Source: Streptomyces solicavernae
Lineage (GTDB): Bacteria; Actinomycetota; Actinomycetes; Streptomycetales; Streptomycetaceae
Length of the DNA stretch: 64,000 bases
Reading direction: 5' to 3'
NCBI RefSeq assembly: GCF_029968095.1
Contig: NZ_JASCIR010000001.1
Location: 62,001-126,000, forward strand
The notes beneath the pieces are model-generated. The model worked only from the letters and a program-made list of their open reading frames with translations, was not told where the DNA came from and ran no database searches. This document shows, piece after piece, positions 28,363-36,716 of this stretch (its first letter is position 1; every line of letters begins with the position of its first letter). Both the position numbers and the translations under genes were made by a program.

Positions 28363-29667
28363 GCGCGCTCCGGGGACGGCGGTACGGGTGCGGGGCTGGG
28401 GCCGGGGCTGGGCCCCGGACCGAGGGGGCTGGGGCGGGCGGGCCGCGGGGCGTGGTCCGCCCGCCGCCACCGTCGCCCGCCCGCGCGCCAGGACCGCGGC
28501 GGTACGGGTGCGCCTGGACGCGGTCCGCGGGCTGCGCGGGTGGGCGACGCGCGCCCCGGCACGCACGGCCTGCGGGGCGCGGGGGGAGGTGTCGGCGGCG
28601 TCGGCGGCGGCCCGGTCGTACCCGCGGACCCCGAGCAGCCCCCAGACCCCGGCGGCCACCGCAAGGAACAGCGGCAGCGCGGCGAGCGGGCCCCAGGTGC
28701 CGCGGTGCACCAGGACCCCGGTGAGCGCCCCGGCGAAGGCGGTGGCCCCGAGCACCACCGCCGCCCCGGGCGCCGTGAAGCCGACCCGGCGCAGCCGGTG
28801 CGCGACATGGTCGGTGCCGCCGGTCAGCAGGGGCCGGCCGGCGCGGCGACGGGCGAGCGCCACCAGAACGGTGTCCGCGAGCCCCACCACGGTCAGCGCG
28901 ACCAGGCCGACCGCGCCGGGCAGCGGCGCGTGGCCGGTGTGCACGAGGACGGCGGCGCAGGCGAGCACGAAGCCGGTGAAGAGGGAGCCGCAGCCGCCGA
29001 GGAAGATCCGCGCCGGATGCCAGTTCTGCGCGAGGAACCCGGTGAGCGCGGCCGCGAGCACGCACAGGAGCAGCGTGAGTCCGCTCAGCCCCTCGGCGGC
29101 GGCGCAGAGCGCGAGCCCGAGCGCGGTGACGACGCCGACGAGGCCCAGCGCGCCGTCCGCGTGGTCGATCAGGTTGAGGGCGTTGGTGACCAGCACGATC
29201 CAGCCGACGGCGAGGAACCCGGCGGCCGGCGTGAGCTCGCTCACCCACACCACGGCGACCGCGGCCCCGGTCTCGACGACCAGCCGCGGCCGTACACCGA
29301 GCGGCCTGAGGTCGTCGACGAAGCCGAGCAGCGCGACCGCCCCGGCGGCACCGAGGAGTACGGCGACTCCGGCGCCGAGCGGCGCGTAGCCCGTGCAGAC
29401 GACGATGACGGTGCCCGCCACGACGGCGAGGCCGCCGGTGTGCGGGGTGGGGCGGCCACCGGTGTGCTGGGTGGGGCGGGTGTGCGGGGTAGGTGGAGTA
29501 GGAGGGGTAGGTGGGGTAGGTGGGGTGTGCGGGGTGGGTCGGGTGTGCGTCTTGCGGGCGCCGGGCCGGTCGACGAGTCCGGCGCGCAGGCCGAGCAGGC
29601 GTGCGCAAGTGGTGAGCGCGGCGGTCAGGAGCAGGGCCACGACGGTGGCCACGATTCCGTAGAGCAT
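28357..29667 (-). CDS. WecA/MraY-like undecaprenyl-phosphate sugar-phosphate transferase
   Basis: 436 residues with about ten membrane segments. The cytoplasmic-loop motifs of the family are seen: DRPGARKTH...GGLAVVAG (normally DxPxxRKxHxxPxPxxGG), LLGFVDDLRPLGVRPRL with the catalytic Asp pair, NALNLIDHADGALG, and GTDHVAHRLRR. It should move a sugar phosphate from a nucleotide sugar onto undecaprenyl phosphate to start a wall or surface polymer. Two oddities: the first loop has gained some 30 residues of Pro/Thr/His repeats (PTPPTPP, PTPHT), and the C-terminal 90 residues are a basic, Pro-rich extension. The NLIDHADG motif differs from the usual NxxDGxDG. Start ATG 29667 fits the first membrane helix. 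Confidence 0.78.
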   Translation of the reverse strand: MLYGIVATVVALLLTAALTTCARLLGLRAGLVDRPGARKTHTRPTPHTPPTPPTPPTPPTPHTRPTQHTGGRPTPHTGGLAVVAGTVIVVCTGYAPLGAGVAVLLGAAGAVALLGFVDDLRPLGVRPRLVVETGAAVAVVWVSELTPAAGFLAVGWIVLVTNALNLIDHADGALGLVGVVTALGLALCAAAEGLSGLTLLLCVLAAALTGFLAQNWHPARIFLGGCGSLFTGFVLACAAVLVHTGHAPLPGAVGLVALTVVGLADTVLVALARRRAGRPLLTGGTDHVAHRLRRVGFTAPGAAVVLGATAFAGALTGVLVHRGTWGPLAALPLFLAVAAGVWGLLGVRGYDRAAADAADTSPRAPQAVRAGARVAHPRSPRTASRRTRTAAVLARGRATVAAGGPRPAARPPQPPRSGAQPRPQPRTRTAVPGARS

Positions 29668-30064
29668 GGGCGTCTTCCTCCCGTCGGACCCCGCGACCCC
29701 GCGACGCCGTGACGCCACGACGCCGTGACGCCGTGACGCCGTGACGCCACGACGGCGTGACGGGGCAGGGCGAGCGAGCAATAAGCTAGTTCGCTATAGA
29801 CCGATTTATCGCGAATAACACGATTCACTGGTCCCGGAAAGCCGACAGCCGCCCGACCACCCCCGAGTGGCCCACAGCGCGGACGCGAGGACACCCACTC
29901 AGGGTTGCCTGAGCGACACAGATCACCGCACCCGTGGCTACAGTGCGGCTCAATAAGTGGGTAGTCTCAAACGGACTGCATAAGTTACCGCTTAGTAATC
30001 ACTGGTCGCCGGTCAGCCGGCGGCAACGACGAGACCACCCCTCGCAGGCCCGAGGAGCCCCCAA
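29668..30064. other. Divergent promoter region with 9-bp repeats and an AT-richer island
   Basis: 397 bases between the transferase (-) and the EtfD-like gene (+). 29694-29762 is a run of GACGCCGTGAC/GACGCCACGAC units. 29780-29835 is unusually AT-rich (AATAAGCTAGTTCGCTATAG, ATTTATCGCGAATAAC) and probably carries the transferase promoter. 29950-30000 (AATAAGTGGGTAGTCTCAAA, CATAAGTTACCGCTTAGTAA) is likely the promoter of the plus-strand gene. No gene seen. Confidence 0.55.
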
Positions 30065-32356
30065 ATGCAACTCGCCGCGATCATCGTGTCGCTGGTACTG
30101 ATCGTGGTCGGCGTGGCCCTGTTCGTCCGCGCCCTCCTGCAGATCTACACCTTCATGCGGCTCGGCCAGAACGTGCCCGCGGGCACCCGCACCGACGAGC
30201 CGGTGCAGCGCACCGTCACTGTGGCCAGGGAATTCTTCGGCCATACCCGGATGAACCGGTGGGGCATCGTCGGTGTCGCGCACTGGTTCGTGGCGATCGG
30301 CTTCTTCTCGCTGCTGCTGACGATCGTCAACGCCTTCGGCCAGCTGTTCAAGGCCGACTGGCTGCTGCCGATCATCGGCGAGTGGGCCCCGTACAACGTC
30401 TTCGTCGAGTTCCTCGGCACCATGACCGTGCTCGGCATCCTGACGCTGATCGTGATCCGCCAGCTCAGCAAGCCGAACAAGCCGGGCCGCAAGTCCCGCT
30501 TCGCGGGCTCCAACGCCGGTCAGGCGTACTTCGTCGAGGCCGTCATCCTCATCGTCGGCGTCTGCATCTTCATGCTGCACGCGCTCGAAGGCGCCCAGCA
30601 CCACGTGGACAGCTACGAGGCGTCGTTCTTCATCTCGTACCCGGTGGTCTCCGCGCTGCAGGGCCTGGACCTGGGCACGCTGCAGAACCTCACGTACTTC
30701 TTCGCCGGGCTGAAGATCGCGACCTCCTTCATCTGGATGATCACGGTCGCCCTGAAGACCGACATGGGTGTGGCCTGGCACCGGTTCCTGGCCTTCCCGA
30801 ACATCTGGTTCAAGCGGAACGCGACCGGCGAGACCTCGCTCGGCGCGCTGCTGCCTATGACCTCGGGCGGCAAGGAGATCGACTTCGAGGACCCGGGCGA
30901 GGACGACACATTCGGCGTCAGCCAGGTCGAGCAGTTCTCCTGGAAGGGCCTCCTCGACTTCTCCACGTGTACGGAGTGCGGTCGCTGCCAGTCGCAGTGC
31001 CCGGCCTGGAACACGGGCAAGCCGCTCTCGCCGAAGCTGCTGATCATGTCGCTGCGCGACCACGCGCACGCCAAGGCCCCGTACCTGCTCGCCGGTGGCG
31101 GCAAGTCGATGGAGGGCGAGGAGAAGGCTTCGGCCGAGGCTCTTGAGGGCGTTCCTGCGGCGGCTCTCGCGGAGGCCGAGCGTCCGCTGATCGGCACCGT
31201 CGAGGCTGTGTCCATCAACGGCTCCGCCGTGGGCGGCGTCATCGACCCGGACGTGCTGTGGTCCTGCACGACCTGTGGTGCCTGTGTCGAGCAGTGCCCG
31301 GTCGACATCGAGCACGTCGACCACATCGTCGACATGCGCCGCTACCAGGTGATGATCGAGTCCGCGTTCCCGTCCGAGGCGGGCACGATGCTCAAGAACC
31401 TGGAGAAGAAGGGCAACCCCTGGGGCCTGGCGAAGAAGCAGCGCCTGGAGTGGACCAAGGAGGTCGACTTCGAGGTGCCGGTCGTCGGCAAGACGATCGA
31501 CGACCTCACCGAGGTCGAGTACCTGTACTGGGTCGGCTGCGCCGGCGCCCTGGAGGACCGCGCCAAGAAGACCACCAAGGCCTTCGCCGAGCTGCTGCAC
31601 ATCGCGGGCGTCAAGTTCGCGATCATGGGCGGCGACGAGAAGTGCACCGGCGACTCCGCCCGGCGTCTCGGCAACGAGCCCCTCTTCCAGGAGCTCGGCA
31701 TGGAGAACGTGGCTACTTTGAACGCCGCCTTCGGTGAGGACGACGAGGACGAGGCGACGCGTAAGCCCAAGGCCGCGAAGAAGATCGTCGCGACCTGCCC
31801 GCACTGCCTCAACACCCTCGGCAACGAGTACCCGCAGCTCGGCGGCGACTACGAGGTCATCCACCACACCCAGCTGCTCCAGCACCTCATCGACGAGGGC
31901 AAGCTCATCCCCGTCACCCCCGTCGAGGGCCTGATCACCTACCACGACCCCTGCTACCTGGGCCGCCACAACAAGATCTACACGCCCCCGCGCGAGATCA
32001 TCGGCAAGGTCCCGGGCCTCAGGAACGAGGAAATGCACCGCCACAAGGAGCGCGGCTTCTGCTGCGGCGCCGGTGGTGCCCGGATGTGGATGGAAGAGCG
32101 CATCGGCAAGCGCATCAACACCGAACGCGTCGACGAGGCGCTGTCCCTCAACCCGGACATCGTCTCCACCGCCTGCCCGTTCTGCCTCGTCATGCTCACC
32201 GACTCCGTCAACGGCAAGAAGAACGACGGCAAGGCCAAGGAGTCGCTGCAGGTCGTCGACGTCTCCCAGCTCCTGCTCGAATCCGTGAAGACCCCGGTCG
32301 ACCCGGCGGGCGAGGCCGACTCGGAGGACGCGCCGGAGCCCGAGCCGGTGAAGTAG
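30065..32356 (+). CDS. EtfD-like membrane Fe-S oxidoreductase (ETF:quinone type)
   Basis: 763 residues. The N-terminal 240 residues carry about five to six membrane segments with conserved histidines (VAHWFVAIGFF, MLHALEGAQHH) resembling a nitrate-reductase-gamma/cytochrome-b fold. Two [4Fe-4S] motifs follow: CTECGRCQSQC (C302, 305, 308, 312) and CTTCGACVEQC (C401, 404, 407, 411). Then two CCG domains: one with YWVGCAGALEDRAKK and TCPHCLNTLGNEYPQ, the other with HDPCYLGRHNKIY, RGFCCGAGGARMW and TACPFCLVML. The architecture equals mycobacterial EtfD, which passes electrons from the ETF flavoprotein to the quinone pool during fatty-acid oxidation. No etfAB here; the gene stands alone with its own terminator. 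Confidence 0.85.
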   Translation: MQLAAIIVSLVLIVVGVALFVRALLQIYTFMRLGQNVPAGTRTDEPVQRTVTVAREFFGHTRMNRWGIVGVAHWFVAIGFFSLLLTIVNAFGQLFKADWLLPIIGEWAPYNVFVEFLGTMTVLGILTLIVIRQLSKPNKPGRKSRFAGSNAGQAYFVEAVILIVGVCIFMLHALEGAQHHVDSYEASFFISYPVVSALQGLDLGTLQNLTYFFAGLKIATSFIWMITVALKTDMGVAWHRFLAFPNIWFKRNATGETSLGALLPMTSGGKEIDFEDPGEDDTFGVSQVEQFSWKGLLDFSTCTECGRCQSQCPAWNTGKPLSPKLLIMSLRDHAHAKAPYLLAGGGKSMEGEEKASAEALEGVPAAALAEAERPLIGTVEAVSINGSAVGGVIDPDVLWSCTTCGACVEQCPVDIEHVDHIVDMRRYQVMIESAFPSEAGTMLKNLEKKGNPWGLAKKQRLEWTKEVDFEVPVVGKTIDDLTEVEYLYWVGCAGALEDRAKKTTKAFAELLHIAGVKFAIMGGDEKCTGDSARRLGNEPLFQELGMENVATLNAAFGEDDEDEATRKPKAAKKIVATCPHCLNTLGNEYPQLGGDYEVIHHTQLLQHLIDEGKLIPVTPVEGLITYHDPCYLGRHNKIYTPPREIIGKVPGLRNEEMHRHKERGFCCGAGGARMWMEERIGKRINTERVDEALSLNPDIVSTACPFCLVMLTDSVNGKKNDGKAKESLQVVDVSQLLLESVKTPVDPAGEADSEDAPEPEPVK

Positions 32357-32375
32357 CCGGTCGTACGAGCGAGTT

Positions 32376-32405
32376 GAGGGGGCTGCCCGGCGGGGCGGCC
32401 CCCTC
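32376..32405 (+). terminator. Terminator after the EtfD-like gene
   Basis: GAGGGGGC (32376-32383) pairs with GCCCCCTC (32398-32405), with additional CCCG/CGGG pairing inside the loop, 20 bases after the stop. Confidence 0.8.
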
Positions 32406-32563
32406 GGTCGTATCGTGAGCTACTTCTCGGTCGGGGGGCCCCGATTCGCCCCCGAAATCGTCCCCGCATTCATCCCCTAGGGGTTGTCACAGCTCGGCCG
32501 CAAAGCGCCCCCGCTGCGACCACCGTCACACAGCACCCCTTCAGACCAGGTACGTTCGATTAC

Positions 32564-33496
32564 GTGGCTGGATTCAGGATCGGACGCGGCCGGGACAACC
32601 GCTCCCAGGGCCCTCGCCCGCAACAACACCCGCAGCAGCAGCCGTACGGACAGAACCCGCCGTACGGCGGCCCGCCCGCGCCCCCGTACCCGCAGCAGCA
32701 GTGGCCCCCGGCGGGCGGCGCACCGCACGGCGGGCCCGGCGGCAGACAGGGCGGCGGGCCCGGCAGCGGTGCGCACGGCGAGCCCGAGTACTTCGGCGAC
32801 CCGCACCAGCACGCGCCGCACCCGCAGCACGGCGCCCCGCACGACCCGTTCGCGCCGAACAACAACCCCGGGCACACGCAGGCCTTCTCCATCGGCGAGG
32901 ACCCGTACAGCCAGGGCGACACCTACCGCGCGGGCACCACGACCGCCCCGGCCGGGCCGCGGCTGCACTGGAAGGACCTGCTGCGCGGCATCGTCATGCG
33001 CCCCGGCCCGACCTTCCTGCAGATGCGGGACCACGCGATGTGGGGCCCGGCGCTGATCGTCACGTTCCTCTACGGGCTGCTCGCCGTCTTCGGCTTCGAC
33101 ACGGCCCGCGAGGACGCGATCAACGCCACACTCGCGACGAGCGTCCCGATCGTCCTCACCACCGGCGTCACCATCGTCGTCAGCGCCCTGGTGCTCGGCG
33201 TGGTCACCCACACCCTGGCCCGCCAGCTCGGCGGCGACGGCGCCTGGCAGCCGACGGTCGGCCTCTCCATGCTGATCATGTCCCTCACGGACGCCCCGCG
33301 CCTGGTCTTCGCCATGTTCCTCGGCGGCGACGCCCCGCTGGTCCAGGTCCTCGGCTGGGCGACGTGGGTCGCGGCAGGCGCGCTGTTCACCACGATGGTG
33401 GCCAAGTCCCACGACCTGGCCTGGCCGAAGGCCCTCGCGGCCTCCGCGATCCAACTGCTCGCCCTGCTGTCGATCATCAAGCTGGGCACGTTCTGA
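32564..33496 (+). CDS. Yip1-family membrane protein
   Basis: 310 residues from GTG. The first 140 residues are disordered and rich in Gln, Pro and Gly. From about 150 (WKDLLRGIVMRPGPTFLQMRDHAMWGPALIV) a Yip1 domain with five membrane segments follows. A TACGTT hexamer ends seven bases before the GTG and no ribosome site is present, so a leaderless message is likely. Function in bacteria is unknown. It is followed by a very strong bidirectional terminator. Confidence 0.8.
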   Translation: MAGFRIGRGRDNRSQGPRPQQHPQQQPYGQNPPYGGPPAPPYPQQQWPPAGGAPHGGPGGRQGGGPGSGAHGEPEYFGDPHQHAPHPQHGAPHDPFAPNNNPGHTQAFSIGEDPYSQGDTYRAGTTTAPAGPRLHWKDLLRGIVMRPGPTFLQMRDHAMWGPALIVTFLYGLLAVFGFDTAREDAINATLATSVPIVLTTGVTIVVSALVLGVVTHTLARQLGGDGAWQPTVGLSMLIMSLTDAPRLVFAMFLGGDAPLVQVLGWATWVAAGALFTTMVAKSHDLAWPKALAASAIQLLALLSIIKLGTF

Positions 33497-33504
33497 ACGT
33501 ACTT

Positions 33505-33556
33505 ACGTAGGTACGCAGGCACGCAGGCACGCAACCACGCAGGTACGCAGGCACGC
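33505..33556. repeat. 8-bp repeats beside the terminator
   Basis: Tandem ACGCAGGC / ACGTAGGT / ACGCAACC units between the Yip1 stop and the hairpin at 33557. Confidence 0.7.
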
Positions 33557-33592
33557 GGAAGGGCCGGCGGGAGAAATCCCACCGGCCCTTCC
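33557..33592. terminator. Bidirectional terminator
   Basis: GGAAGGGCCGGCGGGA (33557-33572) and TCCCACCGGCCCTTCC (33577-33592) form a 16-bp stem with one mismatch and a GAAA tetraloop, between convergent genes. Confidence 0.92.
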
Positions 33593-33608
33593 CTTTCCGT
33601 ACGAGCTG

Positions 33609-34127
33609 TCAGGCGTCGAGAACCTGCCCCGCACGCCGCACGACGGGCGGCTCAACACTCCACGGAAAGTTGATCCATTCATCCGTGCGCTTCCACACGT
33701 ACTCGCACTTCACCAGCGAATGCGACTTCTCGTAGATCACCGCGGAGCGGACCTCGGCGACGGTGTCGAGGCAGAAGTCGTGCACCAGCTTCAGGGTCTT
33801 GCCGGTGTCGGCGACGTCATCGGCGATCAGCACCTTCTTGTTGCTGAAGTCGATCGCGTTCGGCACGGGCGCCAGCATGACCGGCATTTCCAAGGTGGTA
33901 CCGACCCCGGTGTAGAACTCCACATTCACCAGGTGGATGTTCTTGCAGTCGATCGCGTACGCGAGACCGCCCGCCACGAACACCCCGCCACGCGCGATGC
34001 TGAGCACTATGTCCGGCTGATATCCGTCATCGGCGATGGTCTGCGCGAGCTCACGCACGGCCACCCCGAACTTCTCGTACGTCAGATTCTCGCGCACGCC
34101 ACCGACGTCACTCATACCGCTGCTCAC
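33609..34127 (-). CDS. Phosphoribosyltransferase (hypoxanthine/xanthine-guanine type)
   Basis: 172 residues from a GTG that overlaps the dcd stop (GTGA, 34124-34127); an ATG four codons later is the alternative. The PRPP loop [19 protein letters not shown] is clear, with a [18 protein letters not shown] helix near residue 45 and a C-terminal [15 protein letters not shown] hood. Resembles xanthine/hypoxanthine-guanine phosphoribosyltransferases that salvage purine bases using PRPP. Coupling to dCTP deaminase puts it in a nucleotide-metabolism operon. Which base it prefers cannot be told. Confidence 0.82.
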   Translation of the reverse strand: MSSGMSDVGGVRENLTYEKFGVAVRELAQTIADDGYQPDIVLSIARGGVFVAGGLAYAIDCKNIHLVNVEFYTGVGTTLEMPVMLAPVPNAIDFSNKKVLIADDVADTGKTLKLVHDFCLDTVAEVRSAVIYEKSHSLVKCEYVWKRTDEWINFPWSVEPPVVRRAGQVLDA

Positions 34128-34699
34128 ACCTGCGTCCTGTGAAAGTTGAGATAGGAACGCGAAGCCGTCGGACCCCGCTGCCCCTGGTAACGCGAACCGT
34201 ATCGCTCGCTGCCGTAAGGGAATTCAGCGGGAGAGCTGAGCTTGAACATGCACAACTGCCCGATCTTCATTCCCGGCCACAGCTTGATGGGCAGGGTCGC
34301 GAGATTGCTGAGCTCCAGCGTCACGTGTCCGGAGAAACCGGGGTCGATGAACCCCGCGGTGGAATGCGTGACGAGCCCGAGCCGCCCGAGGGAACTCTTT
34401 CCTTCAAGCCGGCTGGCGAGGTCATCGGGAAGCGTGATGACCTCATACGTCGACGCGAGCACGAATTCGCCGGGGTGCAGGATGAACGGCTCATCCCCCT
34501 CCGGCTCCACCGTCCGCGTCAGATCGGTCTGCTCGACGGCAGGGTCGATGTGCGGGTAACGGTGGTTCTCGAACACCCGGAAGTAACGGTCGAGCCGTAC
34601 GTCGATGCTCGACGGCTGCACCATGGTTTCGTCGTACGGGTCGATCCGCACCCGCCCGGCATCGATCTCGGCCCGGATGTCCTTGTCTGAGAGAAGCAC
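34124..34699 (-). CDS. dcd: dCTP deaminase
   Basis: 191 residues from GTG. Motifs: [12 protein letters not shown] at the start, [49 protein letters not shown] with the catalytic Glu and Ser-Ser nearby, and [19 protein letters not shown]. It deaminates dCTP to dUTP (and in some actinobacteria on to dUMP) to feed dTMP synthesis; sequence does not tell whether this is the bifunctional form. Overlaps the phosphoribosyltransferase gene by four bases. It lies next to tRNA-Gly(CCC), a neighbourhood common in streptomycetes. Confidence 0.95.
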   Translation of the reverse strand: MLLSDKDIRAEIDAGRVRIDPYDETMVQPSSIDVRLDRYFRVFENHRYPHIDPAVEQTDLTRTVEPEGDEPFILHPGEFVLASTYEVITLPDDLASRLEGKSSLGRLGLVTHSTAGFIDPGFSGHVTLELSNLATLPIKLWPGMKIGQLCMFKLSSPAEFPYGSERYGSRYQGQRGPTASRSYLNFHRTQV

Positions 34700-34794
34700 G
34701 CCCCGAGGATACGCAGAGCGCGCGGGCGCGCCCCAATCGGACGCCTCCCGCGCGCTCGGCCGAACCGTTTCACTGCCGGTTCGCCACGGCCTGG

Positions 34795-34986
34795 CTACCG
34801 CTGTGCCGACGCGTCCACCGGCACCGCGTGCCGCAACCGAGCACAGCGCGGACACCGGATCAGGCGCCCAGGCCCGATCCGCTCGGAGCCGAGCTGCTGC
34901 ATCGGAAACGAAGCGGTGCTGAAAACATGCCCTTCGGCACAACGGACGACGGTGCGCTCCATCAAGTCTTCGAGTCCCTTCCCCAT
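34795..34986 (-). CDS. Small zinc-ribbon-like protein
   Basis: 63 residues from the ATG at 34986 ([20 protein letters not shown]); an ATG at 34962 would give 55. Contains C-x3-H (RCAEGHVFS) and CPRCARLRH, a pattern of four potential zinc ligands. No other domain. It probably belongs to the small conserved Streptomyces proteins of this kind, of unknown role, and is positioned upstream of dcd on the same strand. Confidence 0.6.
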   Translation of the reverse strand: MGKGLEDLMERTVVRCAEGHVFSTASFPMQQLGSERIGPGRLIRCPRCARLRHAVPVDASAQR

Positions 34987-35207
34987 GTGAGTCCTGGGTC
35001 GCTGACTGCAACGAAACCTCACATTACGGGATGAAAGGGACGCCCCTCCAGGCGGCACTCCGCACCGCCACGGTACGCCCCAACTCCCGTACCCCGCAGC
35101 CGGTTCCAGCCCCCACGGAGGCAGACTCACAGACCGGCGCGCACACCGGAGGGCACGGATGGGGTAGGGTGTCCACACGATGCGACAGGTCATGGCCTCG
35201 CATCTGT

Positions 35208-35281
35208 GCGGGTGTAGTTTAATGGTAGAACATGAGCTTCCCAAGCTCAGAGCGCGGGTTCGATTCCCGTCACCCGCTCCA
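35208..35281 (+). tRNA. tRNA-Gly, anticodon CCC
   Basis: 74 bases including an encoded CCA. The acceptor stem is GCGGGTG/CACCCGC. The D arm is GTTTAATGGTAGAAC. The anticodon stem TGAGC/GCTCA has loop TTCCCAA with CCC at 35240-35242, reading GGG. The T loop is TTCGATT. A hairpin terminator follows. The 3' part from 35238 to 35278 is duplicated 7.7 kb downstream, showing that the gene served as an integration site; the copy here keeps the complete functional tRNA. Confidence 0.96.
35238..35278 (+). other. attL: 41-bp tRNA-Gly 3' segment at the left island end
   Basis: The segment from the anticodon loop to the discriminator base (TTCCCAAGCTCAGAGCGCGG onward) matches 42938-42978 with one mismatch (G at 35258, T at 42958). 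Confidence 0.9.
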
Positions 35282-35378
35282 CGACAAACCCCCAGGTCAT
35301 CGACCCGGGGGTTGTTTGTTGTCTAGTCCAATTTCGGGGCTCGTGCCATTCGCGTGCCATAAGTGGGCGGTTGGCGCA
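35247..35378 (-). pseudogene. Integrase 3' relic adjoining attL
   Basis: The minus strand reads CANRPLMAREWHEPRNW..., running through the terminator into antisense tRNA and ending RVTGIEPAL-stop inside the tRNA gene. The LMAREWHE segment is typical of the extreme C-terminus of actinobacterial tyrosine integrases encoded next to their attachment site. Nothing upstream of residue CANRPL is recognisable, so the bulk of the gene is lost. Confidence 0.55.
35287..35313 (+). terminator. Terminator after tRNA-Gly
   Basis: AACCCCCAGGTC (35287-35298) pairs with GACCCGGGGGTT (35302-35313), one A/C mismatch, three-base loop, followed by GTTTGTTGT. Confidence 0.85.
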
Positions 35379-36404
35379 GGCAGTTGAGGGGTCATGAGCC
35401 CCTTCTCGGCAATCTGATCCGGCACCATTCCAAATCGCGAGACGGACTTTCGGTGACTGAGTCACATAGCGCTTGTGGGGGCAAACCGACGCTTCCGCAA
35501 ACCGGACCCCAGGGCTGATTCCCACTCGGCCTCCGAGCAGGCTCCCGGCGACAAGCCAGTCAACCCTCGTGCCCAAACAACCCCCAGGGCCGACACCTGG
35601 GGCTGCGTGGTCCGTTGTTCCGATCACGAACGCTTTCGCGATCTCCTCTCAGCCGATGATCCTTCCGGGCCCTCACCGGACGTGGGCGCCTCCGGCGGGA
35701 ACCATGCATCTGACAGCTCGCGCGGAAGATCTCTCCCGGCATCGCGAGAACTGGCACGGTCGGTTTACTGCATCCACGCTGGCCCCTCTCGCTTCGCAGC
35801 CAGACGCGGCCATCACGCTCAGGAGCCGCCGCGGCTATCTGCCGGCCACTCCTGAGAACCATCGGCTGGGCCGGCTCTTCGAGAGCATCCCCGGAGATTC
35901 GGCTCAGGCGGCCCGCCCATCGCCCTCGGGGCGGATCACATCGCGGCGCACAGAACGAGTGACCGCATCACCCTGCAGGTTCACGGCTTGGAGTGCATCG
36001 ACGGTTTCCAACGCCTTGTGACGATCAGTCACAGTCAGCGCGAGATGGAACCCGGCCGGTTCGACCAGGCCCTCCCTCGCGTCGACCTTCTGACCGGTGC
36101 CGCGCGCGAGGAGGCACGCCGCTTTCACTATGAATCACACCTGTACGCCAGCGCGGCCAGCCACATGACAACCTGTCCCGGTGCCCCCATCTCGCCCGCT
36201 GCAGTGAGCAGTTCAAGAAGGGAGGCACTTTCTTCGACTGCCGCCGCGGCATCGTGGCCGGGCCTCATTCCCGCGGCCACGACATCGCCGACGTGTTCCG
36301 TGCCCTTGCCTGTCTGTCCCCTGGCCGGTACCCGCAACTCGCGCACCTTCTGGGCACCGCCGAAGGTCTCGACGCCGTGTGGTCCGACCTTGAAGGGCCC
36401 CATT
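35379..36404. other. Island stretch without a recognisable gene
   Basis: About 1 kb of mixed composition. Short open frames exist on both strands; one on the minus strand (35904-36128) reads GLVEPAGFHLALTVTDRHKALETVDALQAVN and looks protein-like, and a plus-strand frame near 36220-36420 reads GHDIADVFRALACLSPGRYPQLAHLL, reminiscent of a regulator C-terminus. Neither has an adequate start, length or context. I regard the region as decayed sequence. Confidence 0.4.
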
Positions 36405-36612
36405 CTCCTTCTGGTGCCGCTTCGTCGAGTGCTGGTAGATCAACTGGGCGCGCTCGCTGGACTGGCCGGCGCGGGCCATGAGGTCCTTCAACTTGGCTCC
36501 CGTGTCGGGGGCGAGGGTGTTGCCGGTCTGCCGGAGGTCGTAGAAGCGGAAGCCATCGGGCAGGCCGACCTTGGCGCGGGCCAGGGCGCGGTCAGCGTGA
36601 GCCGCCGATGAC
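36405..36612 (-). pseudogene. Tyrosine recombinase (integrase) catalytic-domain relic
   Basis: The minus strand encodes ARAKVGLPDGFRFYDLRQTG, NTLAPDTGAKLKDLMARAGQ and SSERAQLIYQHSTKRHQ, the last 65 residues of a phage-type integrase. The family motif HDLRHTG is altered to YDLRQTG, so box-II histidines are lost although Arg and the Tyr of LIYQHST remain. No 5' part is present; upstream is unrelated sequence. A decayed remnant of the enzyme that inserted one of the island segments. Confidence 0.75.
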
Positions 36613-36653
36613 GAGCGGTGATCGGCTCCGTCTGACGGGGCGGCGTCGTCCGC

Positions 36654-36697
36654 GGACGGCCCAGGCCCGGGATGCCGCTCCCCGGCCTGGGCCGTCC
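36654..36697 (-). terminator. Terminator after the FG-GAP gene
   Basis: GGACGGCCCAGGCC (36654-36667) pairs perfectly with GGCCTGGGCCGTCC (36684-36697), 14 bp, 16-base loop, 20 bases beyond the stop. Confidence 0.88.
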
Positions 36698-36716
36698 CGT
36701 TTCCGGGACCGCGCTC

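Noticed and set aside
35904..36128. 74-codon minus-strand frame in the island
   Set aside because: Composition is plausible but there is no clear ribosome site, family resemblance or operon context; left within the unassigned stretch.
36220..36430. TetR C-terminal remnant on the plus strand (GHDIADVFRALACLSPGRYP)
   Set aside because: The segment looks protein-like, but no helix-turn-helix, start or frame continuity supports it, and the opposite frame is also open.
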